From the NCBI RefSeq assembly GCF_030547545.1, contig NZ_JAUOQE010000014.1:37096-101095 (forward strand): DNA of 64,000 nucleotides, given 5' to 3'. Position numbers and translations under genes: made by a program. The stretch comes from Amphritea sp. 1_MG-2023 (GTDB taxonomy: Bacteria; Pseudomonadota; Gammaproteobacteria; Pseudomonadales; Balneatricaceae). This document shows, piece by piece, positions 9,188 to 20,397 of this stretch (positions are counted from its first letter, which is position 1; each line of letters starts with the position of its first letter). The notes beneath the pieces were generated by a model. That model worked only from the letters and a program-made list of their open reading frames with translations, was not told the origin of the DNA and did no database searches.

Positions 9188-9988
9188 ATGAGTCAGTTAC
9201 TGACAACGCTGATATCGGAAGTGAGAGCCGATTATCTAGATCTAATGGAGCTCGGTGGAGGTCGTTTTCCCTATACGACAGCTGAAAAGCTCTGCCAGGA
9301 GCGATTGTATCTCGGTGCTGATCAGTTGGCGCCTATTGTGGCTGAAGATCCTACCTTGTTAGCGGCGCGCATGGGCGTGCTGGTTGTTAATGAGAGTGAG
9401 CAGGCAAATCCCAGCGTTGGGATGATTGTTAGTGCTAATATAGCTGCCGCGATGATGGAAGGATTGATCGATATAGCGCTAGAAAATAACTGGTTGAGTC
9501 TCGATGATGACGGCCGTTTGTTGCTCGATGCAGAAGAGTTGAAGTTGCCCGAGCCGGACGTTACAGAGGTCGACTATAGTCAATCAGAAGTCGCTCGTGA
9601 GAACCTTGTACGGCCCGGTGAGAGCCTGCTAACGAGGGTTATGAATCAGGCGGAGTCGGCTTATGCCGCGTTGCTGGCGGATGTGGCGCAAGATGCTTAT
9701 GGTTTGGCGCTGAAAGTGGCTTCTGATTACGCACTGTTTGCTCCCGATGATATTGCTCCGCTGGTTGCAGAGAATCCTCTGCTATTGGGTTTGCGTGCTG
9801 ATGGTATGGTGGATGAGACGCTGTTTGAAGGCGACCCGCCAGCGGGCATGATTATTAGCGCCCATATCACGCAGATGATTTTGGCTCAGCTATTGGAGAT
9901 GGCTGTCGAGCAGGGCGTATTGGGCAGTGATAGTAGCGGTCACCCGCTACTACCGGATAATGAAGGGCGTAATCCCGTTATCCATTGA
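9188..9988 (+). CDS. uncharacterised protein with an internal tandem duplication
   Basis: A 266-residue soluble acidic protein made of two homologous halves. DQLAPIVAEDPTLL at residues 45-58 aligns with DDIAPLVAENPLLL at 187-200, and GMIVSANI at 78-85 aligns with GMIISAHI at 220-227. Both pairs have the same offset of 142 residues with no gap. The halves are joined by an acidic linker (about residues 120-145). GGAG six bases before ATG supports the start. No family or function is recognised. The gene stands alone, ahead of the convergent ectR. Confidence 0.82.
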   Translation: MSQLLTTLISEVRADYLDLMELGGGRFPYTTAEKLCQERLYLGADQLAPIVAEDPTLLAARMGVLVVNESEQANPSVGMIVSANIAAAMMEGLIDIALENNWLSLDDDGRLLLDAEELKLPEPDVTEVDYSQSEVARENLVRPGESLLTRVMNQAESAYAALLADVAQDAYGLALKVASDYALFAPDDIAPLVAENPLLLGLRADGMVDETLFEGDPPAGMIISAHITQMILAQLLEMAVEQGVLGSDSSGHPLLPDNEGRNPVIH

Positions 9989-10032
9989 CAGCGATCATCG
10001 TTAGGCATTGATTTTGCGCTTAGCGAGGATCG

Positions 10033-10527
10033 TTATTTCTTAGCATATTCTTGCTGATTTCGATCCAGCTCACCAATATCTAACAGCGGGGCGGCATCTA
10101 GGTGCTCCGCGTTCAGCATGAAAGCGATTCTTTCTAGGCTGGACACCACCATTGATTGTTCCCAGTTTTGCATATCTTCAAAGCTTCTGACAAAAATATC
10201 TTGCTGTGTTGTCGGCGCGCCTTTCATGAGTTCGACGCCTTTATCGGTTAGGCTGACCCAGACCTTACGCTTATCTTCTTTGCCTCGTTCGCGGGCAATT
10301 AGTTCTTTTTTTTCTAGTCGATCGAGAATGCTGGTGATGGTGGCTTGCGTCAGTACCATCTCTTTAGCGAGTTCTCCGCTGGTCAGTTGAGTGTATTCGC
10401 GAAGTGTTTGCATCACCATGAGTTGCGGTGGTGTGACGCCGGTGCCGCGGCTAATCTCTTTGTCCTGCATGTCGGTTGAGCGGATGATTTGACGTAGCAG
10501 TACGAGCGCCTTCTGGCTGTTTTCCAT
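10033..10527 (-). CDS. ectR: MarR-family regulator of ectoine synthesis (EctR type)
   Basis: A 164-residue MarR winged-helix protein with the recognition segment LTQATITSILDRLEKKELIARER and a DKRKVWVSLT wing. It is divergent from ectA across a 288-bp AT-rich gap. EctR proteins of halophiles and methylotrophs occupy this position and repress ectABC. The assignment as EctR rests on family plus neighbourhood. Confidence 0.82.
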   Translation of the reverse strand: MENSQKALVLLRQIIRSTDMQDKEISRGTGVTPPQLMVMQTLREYTQLTSGELAKEMVLTQATITSILDRLEKKELIARERGKEDKRKVWVSLTDKGVELMKGAPTTQQDIFVRSFEDMQNWEQSMVVSSLERIAFMLNAEHLDAAPLLDIGELDRNQQEYAKK

Positions 10528-10731
10528 TGTGAATCCTGTCTTGAGTTGGGTTGGCTATTCTACGGATATCTGTCTCCTTTATCTATGGCGAGGAGCGTGT
10601 TGAGTGTATAAATTTAAATATATTTTGATTATCTAATTAATTTTTTATTTCATTGTGAGTTGTATTGGCGCAATTCTTGTCAATTCAACGTTTTTTTGTG
10701 TTTTTGTGGTGCGTTTTTACTTAAAATGGGG

Positions 10732-10762
10732 TTGTTAATCTTTTTTTGGTATGTTTTATAAT
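10732..10762 (+). promoter_or_regulatory. candidate ectA promoter with nearby dyad
   Basis: TATAAT at 10757-10762 has TTGTTA 19 bases upstream, a longer than ideal spacer. The whole ectR-ectA gap (10528-10815) is AT-rich. A 13-bp dyad, TCAAA-ATA-TTTGA (10797-10809), ends just before the ectA ribosome binding site and could be an operator. Neither element is proven. Confidence 0.45.
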
Positions 10763-10815
10763 ATAAAAGTAAATTGTGAAGCTAAATAAATGTAATTCAA
10801 AATATTTGAGGATCA

Positions 10816-11304
10816 ATGGATATTGAAAGCGTAGTCCTACGCAAACCTGGGGCTGAAGATGGCGACCCCGTTCATACACTTATTAGTCAAATCCCCGAAT
10901 TAGATAGTAACTCCTGCTACTGCAATCTACTGCAGTGCAGTCACTTTTCAGATACCTCTGTGTTGGCCGAAAAAGATGGCGAAGTGGTTGGTTTTGTGAG
11001 TGGTTATCGCCACCCGAAAGATCCCACTGTACTGTTTGTTTGGCAAGTAGCTGTGGCTGAAAAAGCCCGTGGTATGGGGCTTGCCAGTCAGATGCTGCAA
11101 GCAATTATCGCGCGTCACGATGCCCCTGAGGTAACCCATATTGAGACCACCATCACCGCCGACAATAGTGCTTCTTGGGCGCTATTTAATCGCTTAGCGA
11201 GTGAGTTGGATACGGCTCTCGAACGTTCTTTGCTGTTTGATCGAACAGCGCACTTCAACGATAAGCATGAGTCTGAGTTTTTGGCACGCATTGGCCCTTT
11301 ATAA
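10816..11304 (+). CDS. ectA: L-2,4-diaminobutyrate acetyltransferase
   Basis: A 162-residue GNAT enzyme beginning with a VLRKPGAEDG block and with the acetyl-CoA pyrophosphate loop ARGMGLA. It acetylates diaminobutyrate at N-gamma with acetyl-CoA, the second step of ectoine synthesis. GAGG sits five bases before the ATG. It is the first gene of ectABCD-ask on the plus strand. Confidence 0.95.
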   Translation: MDIESVVLRKPGAEDGDPVHTLISQIPELDSNSCYCNLLQCSHFSDTSVLAEKDGEVVGFVSGYRHPKDPTVLFVWQVAVAEKARGMGLASQMLQAIIARHDAPEVTHIETTITADNSASWALFNRLASELDTALERSLLFDRTAHFNDKHESEFLARIGPL

Positions 11305-11360
11305 CCGAAATGCTTTGAATATCGATGTAAGTGAATTTTGAATCATCCCTTTTTAATTAA

Positions 11361-12683
<1,323 letters not shown>

Positions 12684-12706
12684 GTATTTAGCTATCTATT
12701 TTATTT

Positions 12707-12730
12707 GGCGTTAGCGGCGATGCTAACGCC
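12707..12730 (+). promoter_or_regulatory. ectB-ectC intercistronic hairpin
   Basis: A perfect 9-bp stem, GGCGTTAGC/GCTAACGCC, with a 6-base loop lies in the 108-bp gap between ectB and ectC. No T run follows, so it looks like an mRNA-processing or stability element rather than a terminator. Confidence 0.5.
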
Positions 12731-12791
12731 CTAGGTGCAGGGATTAAGTACTGTACCACTCTCAAGCAAAACTGAATTTAAAGGGAAGATA

Positions 12792-13196
12792 ATGATCGTA
12801 CGTGATTTAGGCACCGCAGAGCAGAGTAATCGTCGAGTTGTATCGCCGGATGGTAACTGGGAAAGCACGCGTATGCTGCTGAAAGACGACAATATGGGCT
12901 TTTCATTTCATATAACGACTATCTATAAAGGCGCTGATTTTGGTATGCATTATCAGAATCACCTCGAATCGGTGTATTGTGTTTCCGGTGAGGGTGAGAT
13001 CGAAACGCTGGCCGATGGTAAAGTTTATCCTATTAAACCGGGTACACTGTATGTGCTGGATAAGCATGATAAGCATATTCTGCGGGCCTTTGAAGAGATG
13101 CAGATGGCCTGTGTTTTTAATCCACCGTTGAATGGTAAAGAAGTCCACAATGCCGAAGGGGCATATGAACTTGAAGCAGAACCTGTTACCGCATGA
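12792..13196 (+). CDS. ectC: L-ectoine synthase
   Basis: A 134-residue cupin starting MIVRDL, with the metal/substrate block [15 protein letters not shown] and the C-terminal [12 protein letters not shown]. It cyclises N-gamma-acetyldiaminobutyrate to ectoine in the cytosol. The ATG at 12792 has AAGGGA upstream and matches the family N-terminus, while the frame is also open further upstream. Its stop overlaps an in-frame ATG of the next reading frame, but the next gene probably starts at 13217. Confidence 0.96.
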   Translation: MIVRDLGTAEQSNRRVVSPDGNWESTRMLLKDDNMGFSFHITTIYKGADFGMHYQNHLESVYCVSGEGEIETLADGKVYPIKPGTLYVLDKHDKHILRAFEEMQMACVFNPPLNGKEVHNAEGAYELEAEPVTA

Positions 13197-13216
13197 GTCA
13201 TTTGCAAGGAGCCCCA

Positions 13217-14119
13217 ATGACAGCCCCTCCCGTCAATGAGGATCTGTACCCCTCTCGACAGGGGGGTAATCATTTTATTGAACGACAAGATCCAACCGTT
13301 TATGCGCTGGCCAATAAGGTGGCGCCGATTGCGCCGCAGCAGATTGGTGAATATGCTGAGAATGGCTTCGTCGTGCTGGAAGATGTTTTTTCTGATGTCG
13401 AAGTGCGGATGTTTCAGCAAGAATTGGAGCGCTTAAGTGCTGATGAAGCGATTCGTGCATCCGGTGAAACGATCACCGAGCCGGGCAGTGGTGAGGTGCG
13501 CTCGATTTTTCGCGTGCATGAATGTAGTCCGCTATTTAGTAAATTGGCCGCCGACCCGAGGTTGGCTGAATTGGCACGCTATATTCTCGATGATGAGGTG
13601 TATATTCATCAGTCGCGACTAAATTATAAGCCGGGCTTTCGCGGTAAAGAGTTTTACTGGCACTCTGATTTCGAAACGTGGCATGTCGAAGATGGTATGC
13701 CACGCATGCGAGCGTTGAGCATGTCGATTACACTCACAGAAAACTTCGATTTCAATGGTCCGTTGATGTTGGTGCCAGGATCGCATCGACAGTTTGCTAC
13801 CTGTGTTGGTGAGACGCCAGAGAATCACTTTAAAGCCTCACTGAAAAAACAGGAATACGGCGTTCCCTCCGATGCACAGCTGAAAACGTTGATCGATAAT
13901 GGCTCAATCGTCACGGCCAAGAGTAAGCCCGGCAGTGTCATCGTGTTTGATTGTAATGTGTTGCATGGCTCAAATGGTAATATCACACCGGCGCCTCGCT
14001 CAAATGTATTTTTTGTTTATAACGCATTGACGAATCGTGTGGTTGAGCCTTTTTGCGATCAGCCCGCACGACCGGAATATATTTGCAGCCGTACTCATAT
14101 TACGCCGTTATCTGACTGA
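13217..14119 (+). CDS. ectD: ectoine 5-hydroxylase
   Basis: A non-haem Fe(II)/2-oxoglutarate dioxygenase of 300 residues. The iron ligands are visible as HxD in YWHSDFETWH and the distal His in VLHGSNGN. The signature region around the HxD motif is typical of EctD rather than PhyH relatives. It hydroxylates ectoine to 5-hydroxyectoine using O2. ATG 13217 is chosen over 13193 because AAGGAG stands seven bases before it. Confidence 0.95.
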   Translation: MTAPPVNEDLYPSRQGGNHFIERQDPTVYALANKVAPIAPQQIGEYAENGFVVLEDVFSDVEVRMFQQELERLSADEAIRASGETITEPGSGEVRSIFRVHECSPLFSKLAADPRLAELARYILDDEVYIHQSRLNYKPGFRGKEFYWHSDFETWHVEDGMPRMRALSMSITLTENFDFNGPLMLVPGSHRQFATCVGETPENHFKASLKKQEYGVPSDAQLKTLIDNGSIVTAKSKPGSVIVFDCNVLHGSNGNITPAPRSNVFFVYNALTNRVVEPFCDQPARPEYICSRTHITPLSD

Positions 14120-14134
14120 TCTTTGGCTGGCCTT

Positions 14135-14160
14135 GAGTGATACACATTGAGCTATCACTC
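14135..14160 (+). promoter_or_regulatory. ectD-ask intercistronic hairpin
   Basis: GAGTGATA and TATCACTC form an 8-bp stem with a 10-base loop in the gap between ectD and ask. No T tract follows. It is a second such element within the ectoine operon. Confidence 0.4.
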
Positions 14161-14222
14161 ATTGGCGCTGCTTGAAAAGTGCTGAGGGCCGCTTTCTGTT
14201 TATCTAAAAAATTCTGAGAATT

Positions 14223-15680
14223 ATGCATACTATAGAAAAAATTGGCGGCACATCGATGACTGATTATGTGTCGGTACGCGATAATATTATTTTTAAACCA
14301 TCAAATCCTGACAGCCTCTATCAACGTGTATTTGTGGTGTCTGCCTATGGCGGCATTACCGATAAATTGCTGGAACACAAGCGCAGTGGTCAGCCAGGTG
14401 TCTACGGGCTGTTTGCGAGCAGTATCGAAGATCGCAGCTGGTTAACCGCATTAGAGCAGCTGAAGTGTGAAATGTATGATCATAACTTACAGTTGTTTGG
14501 TAAGGGTGATGCACTGATTCGGGCGAATAACTTCATCGATGAGCGACTACAAGATGCGCAAAAATGCCTCACCGATCTACATAGTCTGTGTATGCATGGG
14601 CACTTTGCCTTAGATGCACACTTAACCACGGTGCGGGAGATGCTCGCGAGTATTGGTGAGGCTCACAGTGCTTGGAATATGGTTGAGCTGTTAAAGCGTG
14701 ACGGTGTGAACGCTTGCTATATTGATTTAACCGGCTGGGATACCGATCGCCATATGCCGTTAGATGATCGAATCAGCGCGGCCTTCAAGCATATTGATCT
14801 GAGTAAGCAGTTACCCGTAGTAACCGGTTACGCGCATAGTCAGGATGGTTTAATGTCCTCCTTTGATCGTGGCTACAGTGAGATGACCTTTAGTCGTCTG
14901 GCGGTGCTAACGCAGGCCCGTGAAGCGGTTATTCATAAAGAGTTTCATTTGAGTAGTGCAGACCCTCGTTTGGTCGGTGAAGAGAACGCGGTGCCGATTG
15001 GCCGGACCAACTATGATGTCGCCGATCAACTGGCTAACTTAGGCATGGAAGCGATACACCCGAAAGCGGCTAAAGGATTGCGTCAGCATAATGTGCCGCT
15101 GCGAGTAAAAAACACCTTCGAGCCGGAGCATACCGGTACCTTGATTACCGGAGATTATGTCAGTGATACGCCGCGAGTTGAGATTATTGCTGGATGCCGT
15201 GGTGTATTCGCATTAGAGCTGTTTGATCAGGATATGGCGGGTAATCTCGAAGACTACGATCGTGAAGTGTTGGCACTCATTAAGCGTTTTCGTGCGCGTA
15301 TCGTGTCTAAAGATGTGAATGCCAATACCATTACTCACTATCTGGCGACTAATCTGAAAACCGTTAAACGTATTCGCGCGGCCTTGGCTGAACGCTTCTC
15401 AGACGCCGAATTAGATCATAAAAAAGTGGCGATCGTATCGGCGATTGGTAGCGATATGGAAGTGCCGGGTATTCTGGCTAAAGCGGTATCGGCCATTGCC
15501 GAGGGCGATATTAGTGTGTTGGCGATTCATCAGTCGATGCGACAGGTGGATATGCAGTTTGTGATAACCGAAAGCGATTATGATGCCGCCGTCAAAAGCC
15601 TTCATAAAGCGCTCGTCGAAGTACACGATCACGGTCAGGCTATCTGTCTATCGAGCTATTCAGCACAGCACCTCAACTGA
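14223..15680 (+). CDS. ask_ect: ectoine-specific aspartokinase (Ask_Ect)
   Basis: A 485-residue aspartate kinase with the N-terminal EKIGGTSM variant of the usual KFGGTS motif, characteristic of the Ask_Ect group. A kinase domain is followed by ACT domains (MEVPGILAKAVSAIAEGDISVLAIHQS block). It phosphorylates aspartate to feed the aspartate-semialdehyde precursor of ectoine. In the Ask_Ect subfamily relaxed feedback inhibition supports massive ectoine output. It closes the ect operon. Confidence 0.93.
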   Translation: MHTIEKIGGTSMTDYVSVRDNIIFKPSNPDSLYQRVFVVSAYGGITDKLLEHKRSGQPGVYGLFASSIEDRSWLTALEQLKCEMYDHNLQLFGKGDALIRANNFIDERLQDAQKCLTDLHSLCMHGHFALDAHLTTVREMLASIGEAHSAWNMVELLKRDGVNACYIDLTGWDTDRHMPLDDRISAAFKHIDLSKQLPVVTGYAHSQDGLMSSFDRGYSEMTFSRLAVLTQAREAVIHKEFHLSSADPRLVGEENAVPIGRTNYDVADQLANLGMEAIHPKAAKGLRQHNVPLRVKNTFEPEHTGTLITGDYVSDTPRVEIIAGCRGVFALELFDQDMAGNLEDYDREVLALIKRFRARIVSKDVNANTITHYLATNLKTVKRIRAALAERFSDAELDHKKVAIVSAIGSDMEVPGILAKAVSAIAEGDISVLAIHQSMRQVDMQFVITESDYDAAVKSLHKALVEVHDHGQAICLSSYSAQHLN

Positions 15681-15827
15681 GGCCGTCGCCTATTACGATG
15701 ACTAATACATGACGCATGCAAAGAATGTTATACCGTTGTTATGCACTCGGGTTATGCTATACGTTGAGCGTTCACGGGGTCGCTGCTTGGTGGCGCTCAG
15801 TCAGTTAGCAAATAGGGAGTAGTGTAT

Positions 15828-17177
15828 ATGTCTCAGGTGAATCTACGTATTGATCAGATCCATAAGGCGATCGAGCAGCAGGATGAGGTGACTCTCAATA
15901 ATCTGCTTGAAGAAGTGAGTGCCAGTGAAACGGCTCGCTTAATTGAAGCCTCGGCACCTGAAAAGCGTAGTGTGATCTGGGCAGGGTTGGGTGTTCAAAA
16001 ACGTGCCGGTGTGCTGAAGAGCATTAATGGTGAAGTGCGTCAGTATTTGATTGATAACACCTCCCATGATGAGCTGTTAGAAAGTTTATTTTTACTGCAG
16101 CCGGATGAGCTGGCCGATATTGACGAAGATCTACCCGGCACGGTTATCAATGCGATGATTGCTGCCATGGATGAATTGCGCAAGCGACGCTACAACAGCG
16201 TGAAGCATTATCCAGATGATACCGCCGGTGGTTTGATGGATACCGATACAACGGCCGTTCGGGCGGATGTCTCAATTTTATCGGTATTGCGTTATTTACG
16301 CCTGCTGCGCAACAAAGAAGGCGATATGCCGGAGCAGCTCGATAGTTTAATGGTGGTTGATCGTACTAATAAGTTGTTAGGCGTGTTACCTCTCAGTGAT
16401 ATCGTATCGTTACCAACGGACACCTTAGTGGCGGATATTCTTGAACATTCGTTTCAGGCGATTCCTGTTGATGCTAGTCAAGATAAGGTGGCACGCATAT
16501 TTCAGGATTGTGATCTGCTATCAGCGCCGGTGGTGGATGGTAATTATCGTTTGCTGGGACGTATCACCATTGATGATGTGGTGGATGTGATTCAAGAGCA
16601 AGCCGATGCTAAGGTGCTGCGCTCGGCGGGTCTTACCAGTAATAATGATATGTTTTCGCCGGTCTTAAGTAGCGCGTATAAACGCGGTTATTGGTTAGGG
16701 ATTAATTTGATTACGGCGTTTGTCGCCGCTTGGGTTATCGGCCTATTTGAAGCGGTTATCGAGCAGTTGATCGCCCTAGCCGTGTTGATGCCGGTGGTGG
16801 CCAGTATGGGCGGCGTGGCGGGTTCGCAGACTTTAACGATTGTCACGCGAGGCTTAGCCTTAAATCAGATCGGGCGTACTAATATCGCACAATTAATATT
16901 CCATGAAGCCTCGGTGGTGTTTTTGAATGGTCTCGTGTGGGCGCTGACGGTGGCGGCGATTGCATTGTATTGGTTTGGTGATCCTATGCTGGGGGCCGTG
17001 TTTGGCATGGCGCTGCTGATCGTCTTAATCACCGGCGTTATTGGCGGCATTTTTATTCCGTTGATCCTGCAGCGGATGTCGATTGATCCGGCGGTGGCAG
17101 GAAGTGTTGTGTTGACCACCTTCACCGATGCGATTGGCTTTTTCTCTTTTCTGGGCTTGGCCAAGTTGTTGATTTGA
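15828..17177 (+). CDS. mgtE: MgtE-family magnesium transporter
   Basis: A 449-residue protein with an N-terminal MgtE helical domain, a pair of CBS domains (about residues 130-255) and five C-terminal membrane helices carrying the family block MPVVASMGGVAGSQT. It is a homodimeric Mg2+ channel gated by cytosolic Mg2+ in characterised members. ATG 15828 is preferred to GTG 15822, as GGGAG (15815) is correctly spaced only for the former. Confidence 0.94.
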   Translation: MSQVNLRIDQIHKAIEQQDEVTLNNLLEEVSASETARLIEASAPEKRSVIWAGLGVQKRAGVLKSINGEVRQYLIDNTSHDELLESLFLLQPDELADIDEDLPGTVINAMIAAMDELRKRRYNSVKHYPDDTAGGLMDTDTTAVRADVSILSVLRYLRLLRNKEGDMPEQLDSLMVVDRTNKLLGVLPLSDIVSLPTDTLVADILEHSFQAIPVDASQDKVARIFQDCDLLSAPVVDGNYRLLGRITIDDVVDVIQEQADAKVLRSAGLTSNNDMFSPVLSSAYKRGYWLGINLITAFVAAWVIGLFEAVIEQLIALAVLMPVVASMGGVAGSQTLTIVTRGLALNQIGRTNIAQLIFHEASVVFLNGLVWALTVAAIALYWFGDPMLGAVFGMALLIVLITGVIGGIFIPLILQRMSIDPAVAGSVVLTTFTDAIGFFSFLGLAKLLI

Positions 17178-17261
17178 TGGCGAGGGCGCGATGTTACTGT
17201 GCGATATTCGCCGGTGTCAGCCTGATGGAATGGGGTTGACTACGGTCAATCGTCATGAGCC

Positions 17262-20200
17262 CTAAGCAGACTCTTTGACATGGCTTTGCAGTAGTGTGAT
17301 TAAGTTCGCTTCAGACATGGGCTTCGCTAATAGGTAGCCCTGTATCATCGGTGCACCATGCTGACGTAAAATATCCAGTTGTTGCTGTGTTTCTACGCCC
17401 TCGACGATGGTTTTTAAAGACAGAGAGTTAGCCAGTGACAGGATGCCTGATACGAGAGCTTGATCATCTTTATCGGTGGTGATGTCATCAATAAATGATT
17501 TATCAATTTTTATCCGTTGTACAGGATACTTTTTTAGATAGCTGAGCGAAGAGTAGCCGGTACCAAAATCATCGATAGCGATATCGATGCCTTGAGCGAC
17601 GATACTATCGAGTTGATTATAGATTCGCTTCTGATCCATCATCAGTGCGCTTTCGGTAATCTCGACGATAATATTGGTACCGTTCAGCTGCTGGGTTGTC
17701 AGTTCGTGGCTTAATATATCCGCCACATTGCCTCTCAGAAATTGAGCACTGGAGATATTGATACTGACTTTAGGTATCGGCTTCGGCAGCTTGTCGCACA
17801 TACTGTGCAGTCGTTTCGCAAACCGGCAGGCTTCACCGATGATCCATTCGCCTAGGCTGTGAATCAGTGCGGACTCTTCCGCCAGAGGAATAAATTCGAG
17901 TGGGTAGATAGTGCCTCTTTGCGGATGAGACCAGCGAATCAGTGCCTCAACCGACTCAATAGTGTGTCCATCAGTCGACCAAATAGGTTGATAGAGCAGG
18001 TAAAACTCATGCTTTTCTAACGCTTTATAAATATTCTGCTCAAGTAGACTACGCTTGATCGAATCGTCATTCATATCCTGATTAAAGAATTCGCGCGTGT
18101 TGCGCCCAGATTCTTTGGCTTTATACATCGCGTTATCGGCATTTATGACTAACTTTTCGCTATGACTGCCATTGTCGGGATAGATCGCGATACCGATACT
18201 GGAGGATATATAGGCTTCGTGCTCATCAAGCAGATAGGAACGACTCAGAGTGCTGAGTATTTTGTCGGCGATCATTTCAATGGTGGCGAGCTTGTCTATT
18301 TCGGGCACGATAACCGCAAATTCATCGCCACCGAGTCGAGCAACGGTATCGCTCTTGCGCACACAGGCCTGCAAACGTTCGGAGACCTGTTTGAGTAATA
18401 AATCACCGGCGTAGTGGCCAAAGGTGTCATTCACATATTTAAATCGATCGAGATCGATATACAGCAGTGCCACCCTTGTCTGACTGCGTTCTGAACAGGC
18501 GATGGCTTGCTGCAGACGGTCTTCAAATAGATTTCTGTTAGGCAGTTCTGTGAGAGCATCGTAGTTAGCTTGATGGATGATCACGGCTTCACTGTGTTTA
18601 CGCTTGGTAATATCGCTAAATAGAGCGACATAGCCCTCAAGCTGTCCTTGTGGGTCAAAGCGAGAGGAAATCACCACCCATTGCGGGTAGAGTTCGCCAT
18701 TTTTGCGGCGATTCCATATTTCACCTTCCCATGAATGTTTCTCTTCCAGCTCGCTGTAGATGATTTGATAAAAGCTAGCTGAATGTTTGCCTGACTTGAG
18801 CAGAGTGGGGGTTTTACCGAGGACTTCAGATTGTTGATAGCCGGTAATTTTTTCAAATGAGGAGTTCACCATCTGAATCCGAGATTGCTGATCGGTTACC
18901 ATGATCGCTTCAGCGGCGGCACTAAAGACATCGGCGGCTAGTCTTAACTTTTCTTGGGCCAATTTTTCTTCAGTAATCGGCCGTTTGAGGGCTATAAAGT
19001 GACTGATTTTGCCATCTTTATTGATCAACGGGCTGATGGAGGCCTGTTCCCAGTAGAGTGTGCCGTCTTTGCGTTTGTTGTGAAACTCGCCCGTCCAGGT
19101 TTTTCCATTCGTCAGTTGTTGCCACATGTCGACATATTGCTGCCGACTCATTTCGCCTGATTGGAGCAGGCGAGGGTTTTCGCCAATCGCTTCCTGACGG
19201 GTATAGCCGGTATTGATCTCGAAACTCTTATTGACATACTCAATGAGGCCGGCGGGATCGGTTATCGCAATGATGGTCGGGCTATGTTCGACAACTTCTG
19301 AGAGTAGATGTACTTCATCTTTCATTTGCAACGCTTTCTTGCTCAGTCGTACCACCAAGAAGGTGCCGAAAACAAGAAAGAGTGTGGCGATTAACAGTAC
19401 CGCTAATAAGCTACTTTTCTGTTTTAGCCACAGCATAAACGAATACTTGTGATCCGTGACAACCGCGACGGCTAAAGGGTATTTGGTTAATAATTCAACC
19501 GTGATCGATGACTGAGGGAGTGGGCCAACATAGCGATGACTCTGCTTTTCATCGATGCCTTCCGTTAAGGCGGACTGCAGCAGCGGTATGATTTTTTCTC
19601 GCTGAGGACCGTAGAGGTCGGTCTGCAACAGGATATTGCCCTCGAAGTCGGTTAGATAAACACGGTCACGCTTTTTGAGGTGTAGCTCCTCAATATAGCG
19701 GTTGAAATAGTCGGGATTAAACGTGGCAATAATCAATAGTCGTTCGCCGTCGGGGGCGAGGGTTTCATAGCCGATAGGAATAAACTCTTGAATATCGCCC
19801 TCGGGAAAGTACCCCTTCTCAGGTAAGAAACGGCCGTTGAGAGGCGTGCCAATCATCAGGCCCAACGAATAGGGGCTACGTTTGGCATGATCAAAGCCAA
19901 GGATGTTGAGATTGATGTTATGAGTCAAACCTTCGTGAGTATCGATCAGGGTCTGATCGCCTTTTATCACCGCAATTTGACGTAACTGAGGTGCAAAGCG
20001 TAGTGCTTTGAGAGCTCTGTTACGTATTTTACTCACCTGTTCGGGGGTTAACTCGTTATCACGAAATTCATCTGAGAGAGAGGCGAGCGTGATTTCCAGT
20101 GCTTCTAAGGTGCGTGTGATGGTGCTTTCGATCATTTGCGCATGAAGTCCCGATCGTTTGTCCATCTCGGTAACACTCTGAGTGAAGCTGAACCAGAGAG

Positions 20201-20288
20201 TGGTACCAATTAAGCTGATAGCACATAATAAGCCAACATAAAGCCACAATGAAAAAGAGGGGGGCTTTGCTTTGTAGTTTCCATGCAT
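17262..20288 (-). CDS. sensor protein with PAS-PAS-GGDEF-EAL domains
   Basis: A 1008-residue dual c-di-GMP protein. A membrane helix near residues 12-32, a periplasmic dCACHE-like sensor and a second helix near 295-315 precede two PAS domains (about 330-440 and 455-570). These are followed by GGDEF (RLGGDEFAVIV, with an intact RxxD inhibitory site reading RKSD) and EAL (ESVEALIRW). Both catalytic motifs appear intact, so it could synthesise or degrade c-di-GMP; in many such proteins GGDEF acts as a GTP sensor for EAL. It is convergent with mgtE and divergent from the binding protein at 20398. Confidence 0.93.
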   Translation of the reverse strand: MHGNYKAKPPSFSLWLYVGLLCAISLIGTTLWFSFTQSVTEMDKRSGLHAQMIESTITRTLEALEITLASLSDEFRDNELTPEQVSKIRNRALKALRFAPQLRQIAVIKGDQTLIDTHEGLTHNINLNILGFDHAKRSPYSLGLMIGTPLNGRFLPEKGYFPEGDIQEFIPIGYETLAPDGERLLIIATFNPDYFNRYIEELHLKKRDRVYLTDFEGNILLQTDLYGPQREKIIPLLQSALTEGIDEKQSHRYVGPLPQSSITVELLTKYPLAVAVVTDHKYSFMLWLKQKSSLLAVLLIATLFLVFGTFLVVRLSKKALQMKDEVHLLSEVVEHSPTIIAITDPAGLIEYVNKSFEINTGYTRQEAIGENPRLLQSGEMSRQQYVDMWQQLTNGKTWTGEFHNKRKDGTLYWEQASISPLINKDGKISHFIALKRPITEEKLAQEKLRLAADVFSAAAEAIMVTDQQSRIQMVNSSFEKITGYQQSEVLGKTPTLLKSGKHSASFYQIIYSELEEKHSWEGEIWNRRKNGELYPQWVVISSRFDPQGQLEGYVALFSDITKRKHSEAVIIHQANYDALTELPNRNLFEDRLQQAIACSERSQTRVALLYIDLDRFKYVNDTFGHYAGDLLLKQVSERLQACVRKSDTVARLGGDEFAVIVPEIDKLATIEMIADKILSTLSRSYLLDEHEAYISSSIGIAIYPDNGSHSEKLVINADNAMYKAKESGRNTREFFNQDMNDDSIKRSLLEQNIYKALEKHEFYLLYQPIWSTDGHTIESVEALIRWSHPQRGTIYPLEFIPLAEESALIHSLGEWIIGEACRFAKRLHSMCDKLPKPIPKVSINISSAQFLRGNVADILSHELTTQQLNGTNIIVEITESALMMDQKRIYNQLDSIVAQGIDIAIDDFGTGYSSLSYLKKYPVQRIKIDKSFIDDITTDKDDQALVSGILSLANSLSLKTIVEGVETQQQLDILRQHGAPMIQGYLLAKPMSEANLITLLQSHVKESA

Positions 20289-20397
20289 ATCATTACAACT
20301 TAGATCAAAGAAGTGGCATAAACTGGACTATAGTCCACCGCGTTATTGTACCCTAGAACTTATTTGATATCAGATTGCCTTGTAGGATGTAACACTC

